A stretch of DNA of 64,000 nucleotides from Spirochaetota bacterium (GTDB lineage Bacteria; Spirochaetota; GWB1-36-13; JAKPDD01): contig JAKPDD010000032.1 in NCBI GenBank assembly GCA_029552945.1, forward strand, positions 62,001 through 126,000. The letters run 5' to 3'. Every line of letters begins with the position of its first letter. Position 1 is the first letter of the stretch. The notes beneath the pieces were generated by a model. That model made no database searches. It had not been told where the DNA came from and was given only the letters and a program-made list of their open reading frames with translations. This document shows positions 18,442 to 28,242 of this stretch, piece after piece. The position numbers and the translations under genes are program-made.

Positions 18442-19419
18442 TTAAAACTCAACAACAGCCCCACCCCAGGAAAGCCCTGCACCAAACACAGTCATTCCAA
18501 TAAGATTACCCCTCTTTATCTTTCCATCTCTTACAAACTTATCAAAAGCTATTCCTATAGTAGATGCTGATGTATTACCATGTTCTGCTAAAGTATTTAC
18601 AAGTTTATCTTCATCAAGCTTTGCAAATTTCCTTACCGCATCCATTATCCTAAGGTTTGCCTGGTGTGGTATAATATAATCTAATTTAGAAGGTTCAATA
18701 CCAGCCATATCACAGGCACTTTTTAATGCTTCTATCATTCTTTCTACAGCTATTTTAAATACTGATTGCCCTTCCATTTTTATATAATGCAACCTGTTTT
18801 TTACAGATTCTTCAGTAGCAGGAATCTTTGAACCACCCCCTGGCATATACAATATTTTATCCTGACTGCCATCAGCACCAAGACTAAATCCAAGCAATTT
18901 GTTTTTATCTGATGAAGTTAATATAACAGCAGAAGCAGCATCACCAAATAAAACACAGGTATTTCTATCAGTATAATCAGTAATAGTTGTAAGAGCATCG
19001 GCTGCTATCATCAACACATTCTTATAAAGTCCAGAGGTAATAAAACTATAACCCATGGCGAGACCATAAATAAACCCTGAACAGCCTATTTCAAAATCAA
19101 ACCCAGGAATATTTCTACAACCCAATTTATGTTGAACAAGAGCCCCAGTTGCTGGGAAAAGCATATCTGGAGTAACTGTCCCAACCATTATTAAATCAAT
19201 ATCTTCCGGTTTCATACCAGCCATATCAAGAGCATTTTTTGCAGCCTCAACACACATATCAGACGTAGCTTCACCAGGAGCAACTCTATGCCTTTTTACC
19301 ATACCAGTCCTTGTCCTTATCCATTCATCCGATGTATCAACAATCTTTTCAAAATATTCATTGGTAAGCACTTCTTTTGGAAGATAATGCCCAGTACCAA
19401 CTATTTGAACTCCCTTCAT
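18442..19419 (-). CDS. fabH: 3-oxoacyl-ACP synthase III FabH
   Basis: The 325-residue enzyme starts fatty-acid synthesis by condensing an acyl-CoA with malonyl-ACP. Its triad is Cys113 (FEIGCSGFIYG), His in IPHQANLRIMDA and Asn in EHGNTSASTIG. The DEWIRTRTGMVKRH segment near residue 31 is the CoA-binding region. It begins 13 bases after plsX, with GGAGGG before its ATG. Confidence 0.96.
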   Translation of the reverse strand: MKGVQIVGTGHYLPKEVLTNEYFEKIVDTSDEWIRTRTGMVKRHRVAPGEATSDMCVEAAKNALDMAGMKPEDIDLIMVGTVTPDMLFPATGALVQHKLGCRNIPGFDFEIGCSGFIYGLAMGYSFITSGLYKNVLMIAADALTTITDYTDRNTCVLFGDAASAVILTSSDKNKLLGFSLGADGSQDKILYMPGGGSKIPATEESVKNRLHYIKMEGQSVFKIAVERMIEALKSACDMAGIEPSKLDYIIPHQANLRIMDAVRKFAKLDEDKLVNTLAEHGNTSASTIGIAFDKFVRDGKIKRGNLIGMTVFGAGLSWGGAVVEF

Positions 19420-19432
19420 ATACCCTCCTTTT

Positions 19433-20419
19433 TTATTTTTTAATTAATTTTATCTTTCTAATTAAATGACCTACTATTATTTCAGAAGCTATCTCTTTTA
19501 TATCAATATTCAAAGAATAAAACTTTTTAATAAACTTGATAGCATTATAAACAGCATATTTATCAGTAACACCATGCCCAATAAAAACAGGTTTATTAAA
19601 TCCCAATATTATCCCACAACCAGTGCTAGAATATTCCAGTTTTAAATTTTTTAATGCCTCAATCAATTCAATAGACATTATATTCTTTTTTATATAATAA
19701 AAAACACTCTCTATACCTTTTAACAAAATATTCCCAGTATAGCCATCAGTCACAAATATATTACAATCTGATGTAAGAAGGTCATTCCCTTCAACAAAAC
19801 CATAAAACTCCGACTTTTTTATTCTAGATATTGTTTTGGCAACTTTTTTAACCCACTTAGGCCCTTTATAACTTTCTTTACCTATATTAAGAATCCCTAT
19901 TTTAGATTTTTTATTTGTGAATTTTTCATACAAAAAGGAAATAAGCAATATATGATTTACAAAAGTATCATCATCAACAAGATAATTTGCCCCAGCATCA
20001 AGAAGAATAACTTCACCATAAACATTTGGCACAAAAACAGATATTGCAGAATGTTCAAAATGTTTTAATTTACCAATAATTTTATCTGATGCTGTGATAA
20101 GTGCACCAGTATTACCAGGGGAGAAAAAAGCATCAATTTTATTCTCTTCCAAATACTTAATACCTTTAACCATTGAGGAGTCTTTCTTGTTTTTTATAAC
20201 AACTGATGGTTTATCTTCCATAAGAACTTTATCTTTTGATATAACATAATTTAAATCTTTGTATAACTTAAAATAGTCTAAATTGTTATTATAGAACTCT
20301 TCATCTACAAATATAGAAATATCGTCATCTTTATTTTCTTTTTTGTAAAGAAGAACCCCCTCAAATATCTCTAGAGGGCTCCTTTCACCACTTGATATAT
20401 CAATGCCTATTCTAAGCAT
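19433..20419 (-). CDS. plsX: Phosphate acyltransferase PlsX
   Basis: The 328-residue protein turns acyl-ACP into acyl-phosphate for phospholipid synthesis. Family marks are the opening IGIDISSGERSPLEIFEG (usually D.mGGD..P...v.G), FFSPGNTGALITAS, VILLDAGANY, FVTDGYTGNILLKG and the end VFIGHGVTDKYAVYNAI. The opening is more divergent than usual (SSGERS for MGGDxA). It lies between rpmF and fabH, the common bacterial arrangement that couples ribosome and lipid synthesis. Confidence 0.93.
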   Translation of the reverse strand: MLRIGIDISSGERSPLEIFEGVLLYKKENKDDDISIFVDEEFYNNNLDYFKLYKDLNYVISKDKVLMEDKPSVVIKNKKDSSMVKGIKYLEENKIDAFFSPGNTGALITASDKIIGKLKHFEHSAISVFVPNVYGEVILLDAGANYLVDDDTFVNHILLISFLYEKFTNKKSKIGILNIGKESYKGPKWVKKVAKTISRIKKSEFYGFVEGNDLLTSDCNIFVTDGYTGNILLKGIESVFYYIKKNIMSIELIEALKNLKLEYSSTGCGIILGFNKPVFIGHGVTDKYAVYNAIKFIKKFYSLNIDIKEIASEIIVGHLIRKIKLIKK

Positions 20420-20438
20420 TTAACTATAACTATAATAA

Positions 20439-20645
20439 TTATAGATATTTAAACCTATGTTCGAACTTTTCTACATCGATAACAACTCTACCCTTGTAAT
20501 ACCCACACTTTAAACAAACCCTGTGGGGTAATTTTTTAGTGCCACAATTAGGACATATAGAAAGTTCTGGAAGAGTTATTTTATTATTCGCTGCTCTTCT
20601 TATTCTACTTTTTGATTTAGGTTTTCTTCTATATGGAACAGCCAT
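20439..20645 (-). CDS. rpmF: 50S ribosomal protein L32
   Basis: A 68-residue basic protein opening MAVPYRRKPKSKSRIRRA, with the zinc-binding pattern CPNCG...CLKCGYYKGR, so this is the zinc-coordinating form of L32. GGAGG precedes the ATG. It is the first gene of the lipid operon. The frequently associated upstream DUF177 gene is absent: the plus-strand chemoreceptor starts 173 bases away. Confidence 0.95.
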   Translation of the reverse strand: MAVPYRRKPKSKSRIRRAANNKITLPELSICPNCGTKKLPHRVCLKCGYYKGRVVIDVEKFEHRFKYL

Positions 20646-20818
20646 TTTTCCTCCCTAGAAATATTAACAAACTTTAAGATAAAAAATTTAAGAAAATATT
20701 ATACCAAAACAAAAAAAAGTTAAAATTTTTTATTTAAATTTTACATACTAAATAAAATATATATTAATTTTTATATTAAATTAATAATAAAATTAAAAAT
20801 TATAATAAGGGCAATTAC

Positions 20819-22873
20819 ATGTTAAACTCTTTAAAAGTAAAGATAAGTCTATTTTTTATAGTAATAATAGTATTAGTGATGTTAATTTTAGGGATAATAA
20901 ATAGAATAATAGTAACAAATTCCTTGGAAGATACTTCTCTTGAACAGATCCAAGATACTCTTGATGGTGGTTATTCTCTGGTAAACTATTATTACAATGA
21001 AGTTGAAAAAGGTAAAATAACAAAAGAAAAAGCTTTTTCTGAAATAAGAAGGATACTAGGTGGCCCTGTTAACAAGATAATAGTCCCGAAATCAAAACTT
21101 GATGACTTTTTAAAAACAATTGGTTCTAACAAGGAAATAAAAGATGAGAATGAAAATATAACAATATCAGACAGTGAAATTATAGAACAATTTCTTATTT
21201 ATTATGAGTCACTTAATATAGAAAATCAGTATGAATTTGTAAATAATTATGGAATAAAGATAATAAGAAACTTTAACCAAGCAGTAATAAAAATGAGGAA
21301 ATCCTCCTATGTATGGGCAATAACAGGAAATCCTCAAAATAGTTATGAAGGAAAAGTATATGAAGCATTCCACCCATCATTAGAAGGTGTAAATATCTGG
21401 GCAGCAAAAAATTATCTTGGAGAAAAAGTTGGCAAAAATATATCTGAAATGAATGGTAAAATAGATTCTATAAAAGAAGGGGAAATTATAAGGTATGATT
21501 ACTGGTGGAAAAATCCAACAGACAAAGATCCAAGAAAAAAAATAGTTTTAATGAGATATTTCAAACCATGGAACCTTGTCATTTGCTCAGGTCTTTATGA
21601 AGATGAGTTTTTTGGAATACTAGATAGATTAAGAATAACAACAGTAATAATAATAATTTTTTCATCTATTTTAACATTTATACTGATTTACTTAACGATA
21701 TCCAAAATTATTGTAACACCATTAAAAAAACTTGAAATACAGTTTGACAAATTATCAAAAGAAGAAGGTGATTTAACAAAAGAAATAATAATAAAAACAA
21801 AAGATGAAATAGGTAAAATAGGAGAAAAGTTCAATATTTTTATAAAATCACTAAGATTAATGGTAGAAAAACTTAAAAATATGGCATCAAATCTTACAGC
21901 CATATCAACTGAACTTGCAACAAACTCTGAAGAAACAGCAGCAATAGTAAATGAAGTTACAGCATCAAATGACTCAGTAGTAAATACAATAAGCAAACAA
22001 AACACAATGATAAATAATATAATATCTGAAATAGATATAATAAAAAATGGAATAAATTCTATAACACAATCAGTTGATGATACACTACTTGAAGTTGAAT
22101 CCTCCTCATCAGCAATAGAAGAGATGTCCTCAAATATAAACAGTATAAGCGATATAACAAAAAAAGCTGACTCTTTAACATCTGATTTGAAAGATATTAC
22201 AGAAAAATCTCAATCATTTGTAGAAAAACTTGTTAAGTCAATTGATCTTGTATCAGAAAGTTCTGAAAAAATATTTGATATGGTACAGTTAATAATGGAT
22301 ATATCTGAACAAACAAACTTGCTTGCAATGAATGCAGCAATTGAGGCAGCTCATGCAGGTGAATATGGAAAAGGATTTGCTGTTGTTGCCGAAGAGATAA
22401 GAAAACTTGCTGATAAAAGTGCAACAGGTGCAAAAGAAATACAAACTGTTGTAAAAGAGATCACAAATCAAATTAAAGAAAATAAAAAAATAGCAGGGGA
22501 TACAATATCTTCATATAAAACAATAACAAACAGTGTTGAAAAAGTAAAGACAATAAATCACGAAATATCAATATCAATGCAAGAACAGAAAAATGCTACC
22601 AGAGCAATATTGGATTCAACAATAAAACTTAAAAGTTCTGGCTTAAAAATCAAAGAAAAAACAGAAGAAGAAATTAAAAAAACTGAAAATGTAGTAAACT
22701 ACGTAAAAAAAATTGGATCATTAAGTCAAGAAATAGATATAGCAACAAAAGAGCAAAATATAGCTATGGAGGAAGCCTTAAAAGCAATAGAAAACTTAAG
22801 AAATATGTCAATAAAGATAAAAGACTATTCACTAGAAATAAAAAAAGATTTTGATAGATTTAAAACAAACTAA
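20819..22873 (+). CDS. Methyl-accepting chemotaxis protein with Cache sensor
   Basis: A 684-residue transmembrane receptor. TM1 is at about 8-30. A periplasmic Cache-like sensor (about 35-270) contains [19 protein letters not shown] and [16 protein letters not shown] with [15 protein letters not shown], typical of single-Cache receptors. TM2 is at about 278-298, HAMP at about 300-352 ([11 protein letters not shown]) and a long coiled coil follows. The signalling tip [19 protein letters not shown] lies near 496-514. It would feed CheA/CheW to control the periplasmic flagella. No CheB/CheR docking pentapeptide is seen at the C-terminus. Confidence 0.94.
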   Translation: MLNSLKVKISLFFIVIIVLVMLILGIINRIIVTNSLEDTSLEQIQDTLDGGYSLVNYYYNEVEKGKITKEKAFSEIRRILGGPVNKIIVPKSKLDDFLKTIGSNKEIKDENENITISDSEIIEQFLIYYESLNIENQYEFVNNYGIKIIRNFNQAVIKMRKSSYVWAITGNPQNSYEGKVYEAFHPSLEGVNIWAAKNYLGEKVGKNISEMNGKIDSIKEGEIIRYDYWWKNPTDKDPRKKIVLMRYFKPWNLVICSGLYEDEFFGILDRLRITTVIIIIFSSILTFILIYLTISKIIVTPLKKLEIQFDKLSKEEGDLTKEIIIKTKDEIGKIGEKFNIFIKSLRLMVEKLKNMASNLTAISTELATNSEETAAIVNEVTASNDSVVNTISKQNTMINNIISEIDIIKNGINSITQSVDDTLLEVESSSSAIEEMSSNINSISDITKKADSLTSDLKDITEKSQSFVEKLVKSIDLVSESSEKIFDMVQLIMDISEQTNLLAMNAAIEAAHAGEYGKGFAVVAEEIRKLADKSATGAKEIQTVVKEITNQIKENKKIAGDTISSYKTITNSVEKVKTINHEISISMQEQKNATRAILDSTIKLKSSGLKIKEKTEEEIKKTENVVNYVKKIGSLSQEIDIATKEQNIAMEEALKAIENLRNMSIKIKDYSLEIKKDFDRFKTN

Positions 22874-22962
22874 ATTTTTATTCCTACCAATTGCATAACA
22901 AAAAGTAATTTTTTGTTATAGTAAAAAAATATTAATAAAAATTTTAATGATTTTAAAATTTT

Positions 22963-24042
22963 TTATCCAATATTCATACATATTAAACATATATCATCTT
23001 CAAAATTATAATCACCTCTATGAAAAAGCAATTCATAATAAATATTTTGTATAAATTGATCAGGAAATAATTCAGAATTTTTTAACAAAATATTTCTAAA
23101 TTTTTCCTCAAAATTTATACCACTACTATCTACAGACTCAATCACTCCATCAGTATAAAATATTAATTTATCACCATTTTTTAATTTAATACTTTTTTCT
23201 TCAAACTCTACATCATCAAATACACCTATAAATTTCCCCTTCCCTTTTAGTTCAATTAAATGTTTATCCCTTATCAATAAAGGGAAATTGTGTGAGGAGT
23301 TTGAATACCTTAATATTTTATTTTCTGAATCATAGACCCCGTAAAAAGCTGTTATAAAATTACCCCCCATTAGAGGAATAAGATTTTTATTTAAGTATTT
23401 CAATAATAGAGGTGGACTTATTTTATTTTCTCCTGATGTTTCAATAAATACTTTTAACATAGTTGTTATAAATGCAGCCGGTACTCCATGCCCTGAAACA
23501 TCTGATATAAATATTCCTATAACATCAGGGTCCTTAACCATAATAAAGTCAAAAAAGTCACCACCTACTCTCTCCATAGGTTTATAAAAACAGGATATCT
23601 TCGTGCCTTTTAAATCAGGTGGTATTCCAAGAAGACTCTTCTGAATTTTTGAAGCTAACTTAATTTCTTCTTGAATCTGTTTATCTCTATTCACTAACAA
23701 CTTATTTATTTTTTCAATTCTATTGTATAATTCAGAATTTCTTATTATTGATGGTACAAAAGATACAATATTTTCAATCATTCTTATCTCTTCCTCATCC
23801 AAAGACACAACATTCTCATCGAAAGAAAAAAGTTCTAAAACACCTATAGCCTCATCCTTATCAACAATAGGAACATGCAAAATAGTTCTAATTTCCCTAT
23901 TAATTATTTTCAAAGATAATCTATCTTTTGGAAGTAAAGGCATATTATCCAGATTATTTTCCCAGACAGAAAAGGGCATAAAACTTTCCGCGTCGTCAAT
24001 TTTAACAGTTCTTTTATTTATATAGGCATAACAGAGCATCAT
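22963..24042 (-). CDS. SpoIIE-type PP2C phosphatase with a partial GAF domain (3' piece of a broken gene)
   Basis: The intact 359-residue frame starts in the middle of a GAF domain (ILHVPIVDKDEAIGVLELF). A helix (IQEEIKLASKIQKSLLG) and a PPM/SpoIIE phosphatase domain follow, with GGDFFDFI, GIFISDVSGHGVPAA, YSNSSHNFPLL and FYTDGVIE, which carry the metal-binding aspartates. Such phosphatases dephosphorylate anti-sigma antagonists. The missing first half of the GAF domain is encoded just upstream in another frame, so the frame begins artificially. See the spanning pseudogene entry. Confidence 0.75.
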   Translation of the reverse strand: MMLCYAYINKRTVKIDDAESFMPFSVWENNLDNMPLLPKDRLSLKIINREIRTILHVPIVDKDEAIGVLELFSFDENVVSLDEEEIRMIENIVSFVPSIIRNSELYNRIEKINKLLVNRDKQIQEEIKLASKIQKSLLGIPPDLKGTKISCFYKPMERVGGDFFDFIMVKDPDVIGIFISDVSGHGVPAAFITTMLKVFIETSGENKISPPLLLKYLNKNLIPLMGGNFITAFYGVYDSENKILRYSNSSHNFPLLIRDKHLIELKGKGKFIGVFDDVEFEEKSIKLKNGDKLIFYTDGVIESVDSSGINFEEKFRNILLKNSELFPDQFIQNIYYELLFHRGDYNFEDDICLICMNIG

Positions 24043-24295
24043 TTCAGTTTTTTGAGGATCTATTTTATTTTCCTCTTTTGAAAAAAATCATAGAGTTCCT
24101 CCATTATTTTTTCATATTCATCTTTTGAGACAACACCTCTTATTATCTCAAGTTTATCTACTCTTTTTATAAGAAAATACCCCATATCAAAATTAAAAAG
24201 TTTAAGTACTTCTTTTATTAAAGATTGATAGGGATTAGGATTAAATTGATTAAGTCTTTTTATTGTATCATTATATTATTTTAATCTCTTTAAAA

Positions 24296-24853
24296 TTATG
24301 TCAGTAGTCTGCTCCTTTTTTTTATATCATTAATATATATAGCTGCTAAAATTAAAGGGATAAAATTCCTTGACTTTTCTAAAAATAATTTATTAGCTCT
24401 TTCCAATTTTTTATTTTTAACATTAAAATAAGATCTAAATCCTAAACAGGCACCATTATTAAAAAAAGGAACAATAAAGGAATTTCTAAGTTCTTTTATT
24501 ATTTTTAAAGGCCCATACTGATTGTCTTTAAGTCTTATATTGTCCTCAGAGGAAGTAAAGACATATTCTCCTTTTAAGATCGGCTTTAATACATGATCAG
24601 GATTTTTATTTAAATCAAACCTAAAAATACCCTCATCTATTTTTATATCTATTTTTTTTGGCCAGACTGCTTTAAAACATTGAAAGACATTCTCTTCTTT
24701 AATAAATATTATATAGCCTTCATTTCTTATAAGATATTTGAAATTTTTATCAATAATTTCTATACAATCTTTTATATTAAGTGGAATAAAGAAATGTTTA
24801 AATAACTTATTTTTTAAATAGTCTTTTGTTTTTTCAAAAAAAATTTTGAACAT
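24296..24853 (-). CDS. GAF-domain protein (5' piece of a broken phosphatase gene)
   Basis: The frame encodes 185 residues with a GAF-like layout: helix, then LIRNEGYIIFIKEENVFQC, then YGPLKIIKELRNSFIVPFF and a final helix PLILAAIYINDIK. The last residues KRSRLLT arise after an A8 run where the frame is probably lost. It has no catalytic domain of its own and is best read as the sensor part of the downstream phosphatase. Confidence 0.55.
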   Translation of the reverse strand: MFKIFFEKTKDYLKNKLFKHFFIPLNIKDCIEIIDKNFKYLIRNEGYIIFIKEENVFQCFKAVWPKKIDIKIDEGIFRFDLNKNPDHVLKPILKGEYVFTSSEDNIRLKDNQYGPLKIIKELRNSFIVPFFNNGACLGFRSYFNVKNKKLERANKLFLEKSRNFIPLILAAIYINDIKKRSRLLT

Positions 24854-24952
24854 ATATTTACTTCTTACATAATTTAAATTTTAAATTAACAAGAATTTTT
24901 AAAAAACAAATTTCTAAAAAAAAAATATATAATTAAGAAATATAGTAAAAAT

Positions 24953-24977
24953 AAAAAAAGGGGCTAATTAAGCCCCC
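24953..24977 (-). terminator. Terminator after the coiled-coil barrel gene
   Basis: On the minus strand GGGGCTTAATTAGCCCC forms a stem followed by T7 (plus-strand A7 at 24953-24959). It closes the transcript of the 25048-26652 gene. Confidence 0.8.
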
Positions 24978-25047
24978 ATTTTCAAAAAATTAAAAATACA
25001 ATAAAACTTACTTTTTCAGAGAAATTGAAGTAATACTTCTATCTAAA

Positions 25048-26652
25048 CTAGAACAAATCAAATAGGTGCCCAAAACTCATCTTAAAACCAGCAAATATCA
25101 TATAACCATTCTGTTTTTGCTCTGGCACATATACATCATTATATCCCAATCTACTTAAAGGAACTGTATAGCCACTTATTCCACTGCTTGCCCCCAGACT
25201 CATTCTAAACTCAAGAGTTGCAGTACCAATCCCTAATATATTAAGTTCTCCACCTAATGACCAGACAAAGCCTACATTAAAACCTTTAGTGTCAAAAAGG
25301 TAAGGCCCCCCTGGAATATTATTAGGCTCAAAATTCGACGTAAGTCTAAGATAAGGGTCAACGCCTATTCCTATAAAAGGAGTTAATGTCCCAAATCCTA
25401 ATGGTATATTTGCAGGCCATTTACCCTTTGCAAAAACAGGAATATTTATATAATCACTATTTATTTTACCTTCTTCGATAACAACCGGTTTTTGAATATA
25501 GTTTATATTCATTTCTATAGAACCTTCAAATGCAATCTCACTAATATCCATAATAGTGTATTCAGTAACTAACCCAAATCCAGGTGCAGCTTCAGCAGAC
25601 TTAGCCTCACTTCCTGTCGAATAATTAACTCCAGTTTTTAACCCTATCCAGAAATTATACCAAAAACCACCTTTACTATTCTTTTTTGCTATCTCCTTTG
25701 CAAGTTTTTCATCATATTCCTTTGCTATCTCTGCCTCAGATTCATTAATCTCATCAATTTTTCTTTTTATCATCTCTATTGTTTGTTTTTGTAATTGATA
25801 ATCCCTTTCTATAGCCTCAAGTTTTTCTTTATAATCTTTTCTAAGTTTCTCAGCAGATTCAAGAACCTTTGGTCTTTTAACAAAATAATCTATACTATTA
25901 AAGTCTTTAGCAAGATAATCGTTAAGTGTAATATTTTCACCTATCTGTTTTATAGCAGTAGCCCCAAGACTTTTTCTCATATCCTGTTTAAAACTTTTTT
26001 CCAATTTATCAAGATCCTTAATTTTTAAACCATCTAATTCATTAATTCTATCCTGAAGGTAAGATGATGGTGTAATTTTACTATACTTTTCATTTATACT
26101 ATTTATTTTTTCTTGATATTTTTTTTGGATCTCAACTATTGATTGAAGTATTTTTGGCCTTTTAGCAAAATATTCAACACCAGAAAAATCCTTATTTAAA
26201 AAATCAGGAAATACAAACATATCTTTAAACTGATTAACCCTGGATGCTCCTACTTTAGAGTTTAATTCTTTCATAAGTTCAGGTGGTATTTTTTCAAGTT
26301 CATCCTTTTTTTCTTTCTCTATTTTCATACTTATAGTATTTGGATATCTTTTCTCTATATCTTCTTTTAACGAATTATACTCATTTTTTATAACTACTAA
26401 ATTATTATAGGTACTTATATTTGTTTTTTCAAGAGAAGAAAAATCAATCTTATTTATATTAATAGACCAGATATTGTTATAATCTGATGGATAATCCTTT
26501 GATAACTTAAGATTAAGTAACTTTTCATTAATAATTCTATATAACTTTTTATATTCCTCAACTTTCTTAGAGTCATCATTTAATACCTGGCTAAAAGACA
26601 ATATGCATATATTTAAAACTATAATTGTAAGAACTTTATTTAAAATTTTCAT
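25048..26652 (-). CDS. Outer-membrane protein: two helical repeats plus C-terminal beta barrel
   Basis: A 534-residue protein with a signal peptide (ILNKVLTIIVLNICILSFSQ). Residues about 120-300 hold two related helical modules: FLNKDFSGVEYFAKRPKIL and YLAKDFNSIDYFVKRPKVL each precede a long charged helix. Residues about 320-534 are a barrel opening GGFWYNFWIGLKTGVNY, with LTPFIGIGVDPYLRL, and ending IFAGFKMSFGHLFDLF, with the C-terminal Phe usual for barrel-assembly substrates. The helical part probably lies in the periplasm. No named family. Confidence 0.65.
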   Translation of the reverse strand: MKILNKVLTIIVLNICILSFSQVLNDDSKKVEEYKKLYRIINEKLLNLKLSKDYPSDYNNIWSININKIDFSSLEKTNISTYNNLVVIKNEYNSLKEDIEKRYPNTISMKIEKEKKDELEKIPPELMKELNSKVGASRVNQFKDMFVFPDFLNKDFSGVEYFAKRPKILQSIVEIQKKYQEKINSINEKYSKITPSSYLQDRINELDGLKIKDLDKLEKSFKQDMRKSLGATAIKQIGENITLNDYLAKDFNSIDYFVKRPKVLESAEKLRKDYKEKLEAIERDYQLQKQTIEMIKRKIDEINESEAEIAKEYDEKLAKEIAKKNSKGGFWYNFWIGLKTGVNYSTGSEAKSAEAAPGFGLVTEYTIMDISEIAFEGSIEMNINYIQKPVVIEEGKINSDYINIPVFAKGKWPANIPLGFGTLTPFIGIGVDPYLRLTSNFEPNNIPGGPYLFDTKGFNVGFVWSLGGELNILGIGTATLEFRMSLGASSGISGYTVPLSRLGYNDVYVPEQKQNGYMIFAGFKMSFGHLFDLF

Positions 26653-26712
26653 TTCAAATCTCCTTATCTTTTGTTTAATTATATTATAATTATTTAAAAT
26701 AAAATTTCAATA

Positions 26713-28233
26713 TTAAAATCCCCAATAATTTAACATCTCTGTGGTAGCATCTATAGTAGTTATATAAACATAACTACTCTTACCTGTACCATTTGTAACA
26801 GGTACTGCATGTCCCATTCCCGATATACAATAAGTCTTAACTTTTGTTCCGTAAGTATATGTACCCGGTGTACTACAAGGATCTGAAGGGCTTCTTGTAG
26901 TTATTCCATTAATTTCTGTCCATTGTTCCATAAGTTCTTGTAGATTTTTTTTGTCAACTATAGTATCATTAACTCCCTGAAATCCTATAAAATTAGAATA
27001 TGAACCTGAATAACCTTGATATCCTTCCCTAATAAGATTAGCAAGTTCAGAAGGCAGTTTATCAATCTGTCCATCCATTGCCCAACCAGCAGAAGATACA
27101 TCACTTGCTACTTTATAAGGTATACCAGCTATAGAACCTATACCCTTTATAATATCAGGATATGTAGCCCCAATAACATTAGCCATACACCCACCTGCTG
27201 AAAAACCAACTATATAAATCTTATTACTATCAATATTATAACTTGCCCTCATTTTTTCTATCATCTGTTTTATAGATTCTGGTTCACCATATCCCCTCAT
27301 TTGATGAGCAGGTGTAAACCAATTAAAACAGACATTTACATGATTTTCAGTCTTCTGTTGAGGATAAACAACATAAAACTTTTTAGCTTCAGCTTTTTCG
27401 TTCCATTCCATATCTTTAGCCATATTTACAGCATCCTGAGAACATCCATGCAAAACAAGAATTAATCCCCTTGGATTATTATCCATAGATGAAGGTACAT
27501 AGAAAAACATTCTTAAATTACCAGGATTTGAACCAAAATAAGTCATTTCATACATGGACTTAATAGTAGGATTAGCATAACCTACCCTATTGTTCACATT
27601 AACCGGGATAGAATATTCTGTAACCTTAGTACTATTATTATATAGTTCAGCCTTTATTGTATAAGTACCATTTGTAACAGTTGTTGTATTCCACCTTATA
27701 CTTATACCATCAGAAAGATTATTATCCTCACCTATTAAATCAGAATTATAATAAAACTTAACACTTGTACTAACTAGTGAGGAAGACTTATAACATGATA
27801 TTAAAAGATAGTTACCAAAAACATCTTCATTATTTTTAAACCCTAAAATATAAAAAAAGTTGTTAACAGTAACATTTATTATCTTTTCACTCTTATTTCC
27901 TGACATATCATAAGCAATAATTTTTATAGTATGTATACCGTCTAGACTATCAGTGTTCCATAAATACTTAGGATTTTGGTTGTAAAAAACCTCTGAAACA
28001 CGAGAATTATCAATATAAAACTCAACTTTTTCAATACCACTTTTATTATCTACAGCTTGAACAACTATTTCAACATACCCAGAAACAAAACTATCAGCTT
28101 CAGGAGATACTATAGAGATTGTAGGTGGGGTTGTATCAGCTTCGCCAAACAATTTATCTGTGCTACTATTCTTTGGGGATGAACAACCTAAAAAAATTAT
28201 TATTAAGAATATGTAAAAATAAAATTTTTTCAT
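26713..28233 (-). CDS. Lipoprotein esterase of the PHB-depolymerase/CE1 family with Ig-like domains
   Basis: The leader FYIFLIIIFLGC ends in a lipobox Cys. Residues about 30-215 are two bacterial Ig-like domains (DTTPPTISIVSPEADSF; IEKVEFYIDNSRV). Residues about 235-506 are an alpha/beta hydrolase of the poly(3-hydroxybutyrate) depolymerase/feruloyl esterase type: GLILVLHGCSQDAVNMA, the nucleophile in IVGFSAGGCMANVI, the acid probably in GVNDTIVD and His in ISGMGHAVPV. It would hydrolyse an extracellular ester. It follows the NHL lipoprotein gene by nine bases. Confidence 0.83.
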   Translation of the reverse strand: MKKFYFYIFLIIIFLGCSSPKNSSTDKLFGEADTTPPTISIVSPEADSFVSGYVEIVVQAVDNKSGIEKVEFYIDNSRVSEVFYNQNPKYLWNTDSLDGIHTIKIIAYDMSGNKSEKIINVTVNNFFYILGFKNNEDVFGNYLLISCYKSSSLVSTSVKFYYNSDLIGEDNNLSDGISIRWNTTTVTNGTYTIKAELYNNSTKVTEYSIPVNVNNRVGYANPTIKSMYEMTYFGSNPGNLRMFFYVPSSMDNNPRGLILVLHGCSQDAVNMAKDMEWNEKAEAKKFYVVYPQQKTENHVNVCFNWFTPAHQMRGYGEPESIKQMIEKMRASYNIDSNKIYIVGFSAGGCMANVIGATYPDIIKGIGSIAGIPYKVASDVSSAGWAMDGQIDKLPSELANLIREGYQGYSGSYSNFIGFQGVNDTIVDKKNLQELMEQWTEINGITTRSPSDPCSTPGTYTYGTKVKTYCISGMGHAVPVTNGTGKSSYVYITTIDATTEMLNYWGF

Positions 28234-28242
28234 ACCACCCTC

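Larger units (their letters stand above)
22963..24853 (-). pseudogene. Broken GAF-GAF-SpoIIE phosphatase gene (two frameshifts, one in-frame stop)
   Basis: Read 5' to 3' on the minus strand, the frame from 24853 encodes a first GAF domain. Adding one base to the A8 run (plus-strand T8, 24316-24323) moves it into a frame reading DIKKKEQTTDIILKRLK, then TAA (24276-24278), then YNDTIKRLNQFNPNPYQSL and LFNFDMGYFLIKRVDKLEI, which is a helical linker and the first half of a second GAF domain. That frame ends at TAG 24060-24062. Adding one base to the T7 run (plus-strand A7, 24081-24087) leads through KEENKIDPQKTEMM straight into the rest of GAF2 and the phosphatase. The reconstructed protein is continuous. 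Real decay or homopolymer sequencing errors could explain it, but the TAA would need a third change. Confidence 0.7.

Noticed and set aside
22233-22471. Minus-strand open frames inside the chemoreceptor gene
   Set aside because: Shadow frames of a well-conserved signalling domain, rich in His/Gln/Leu from reversed codons.
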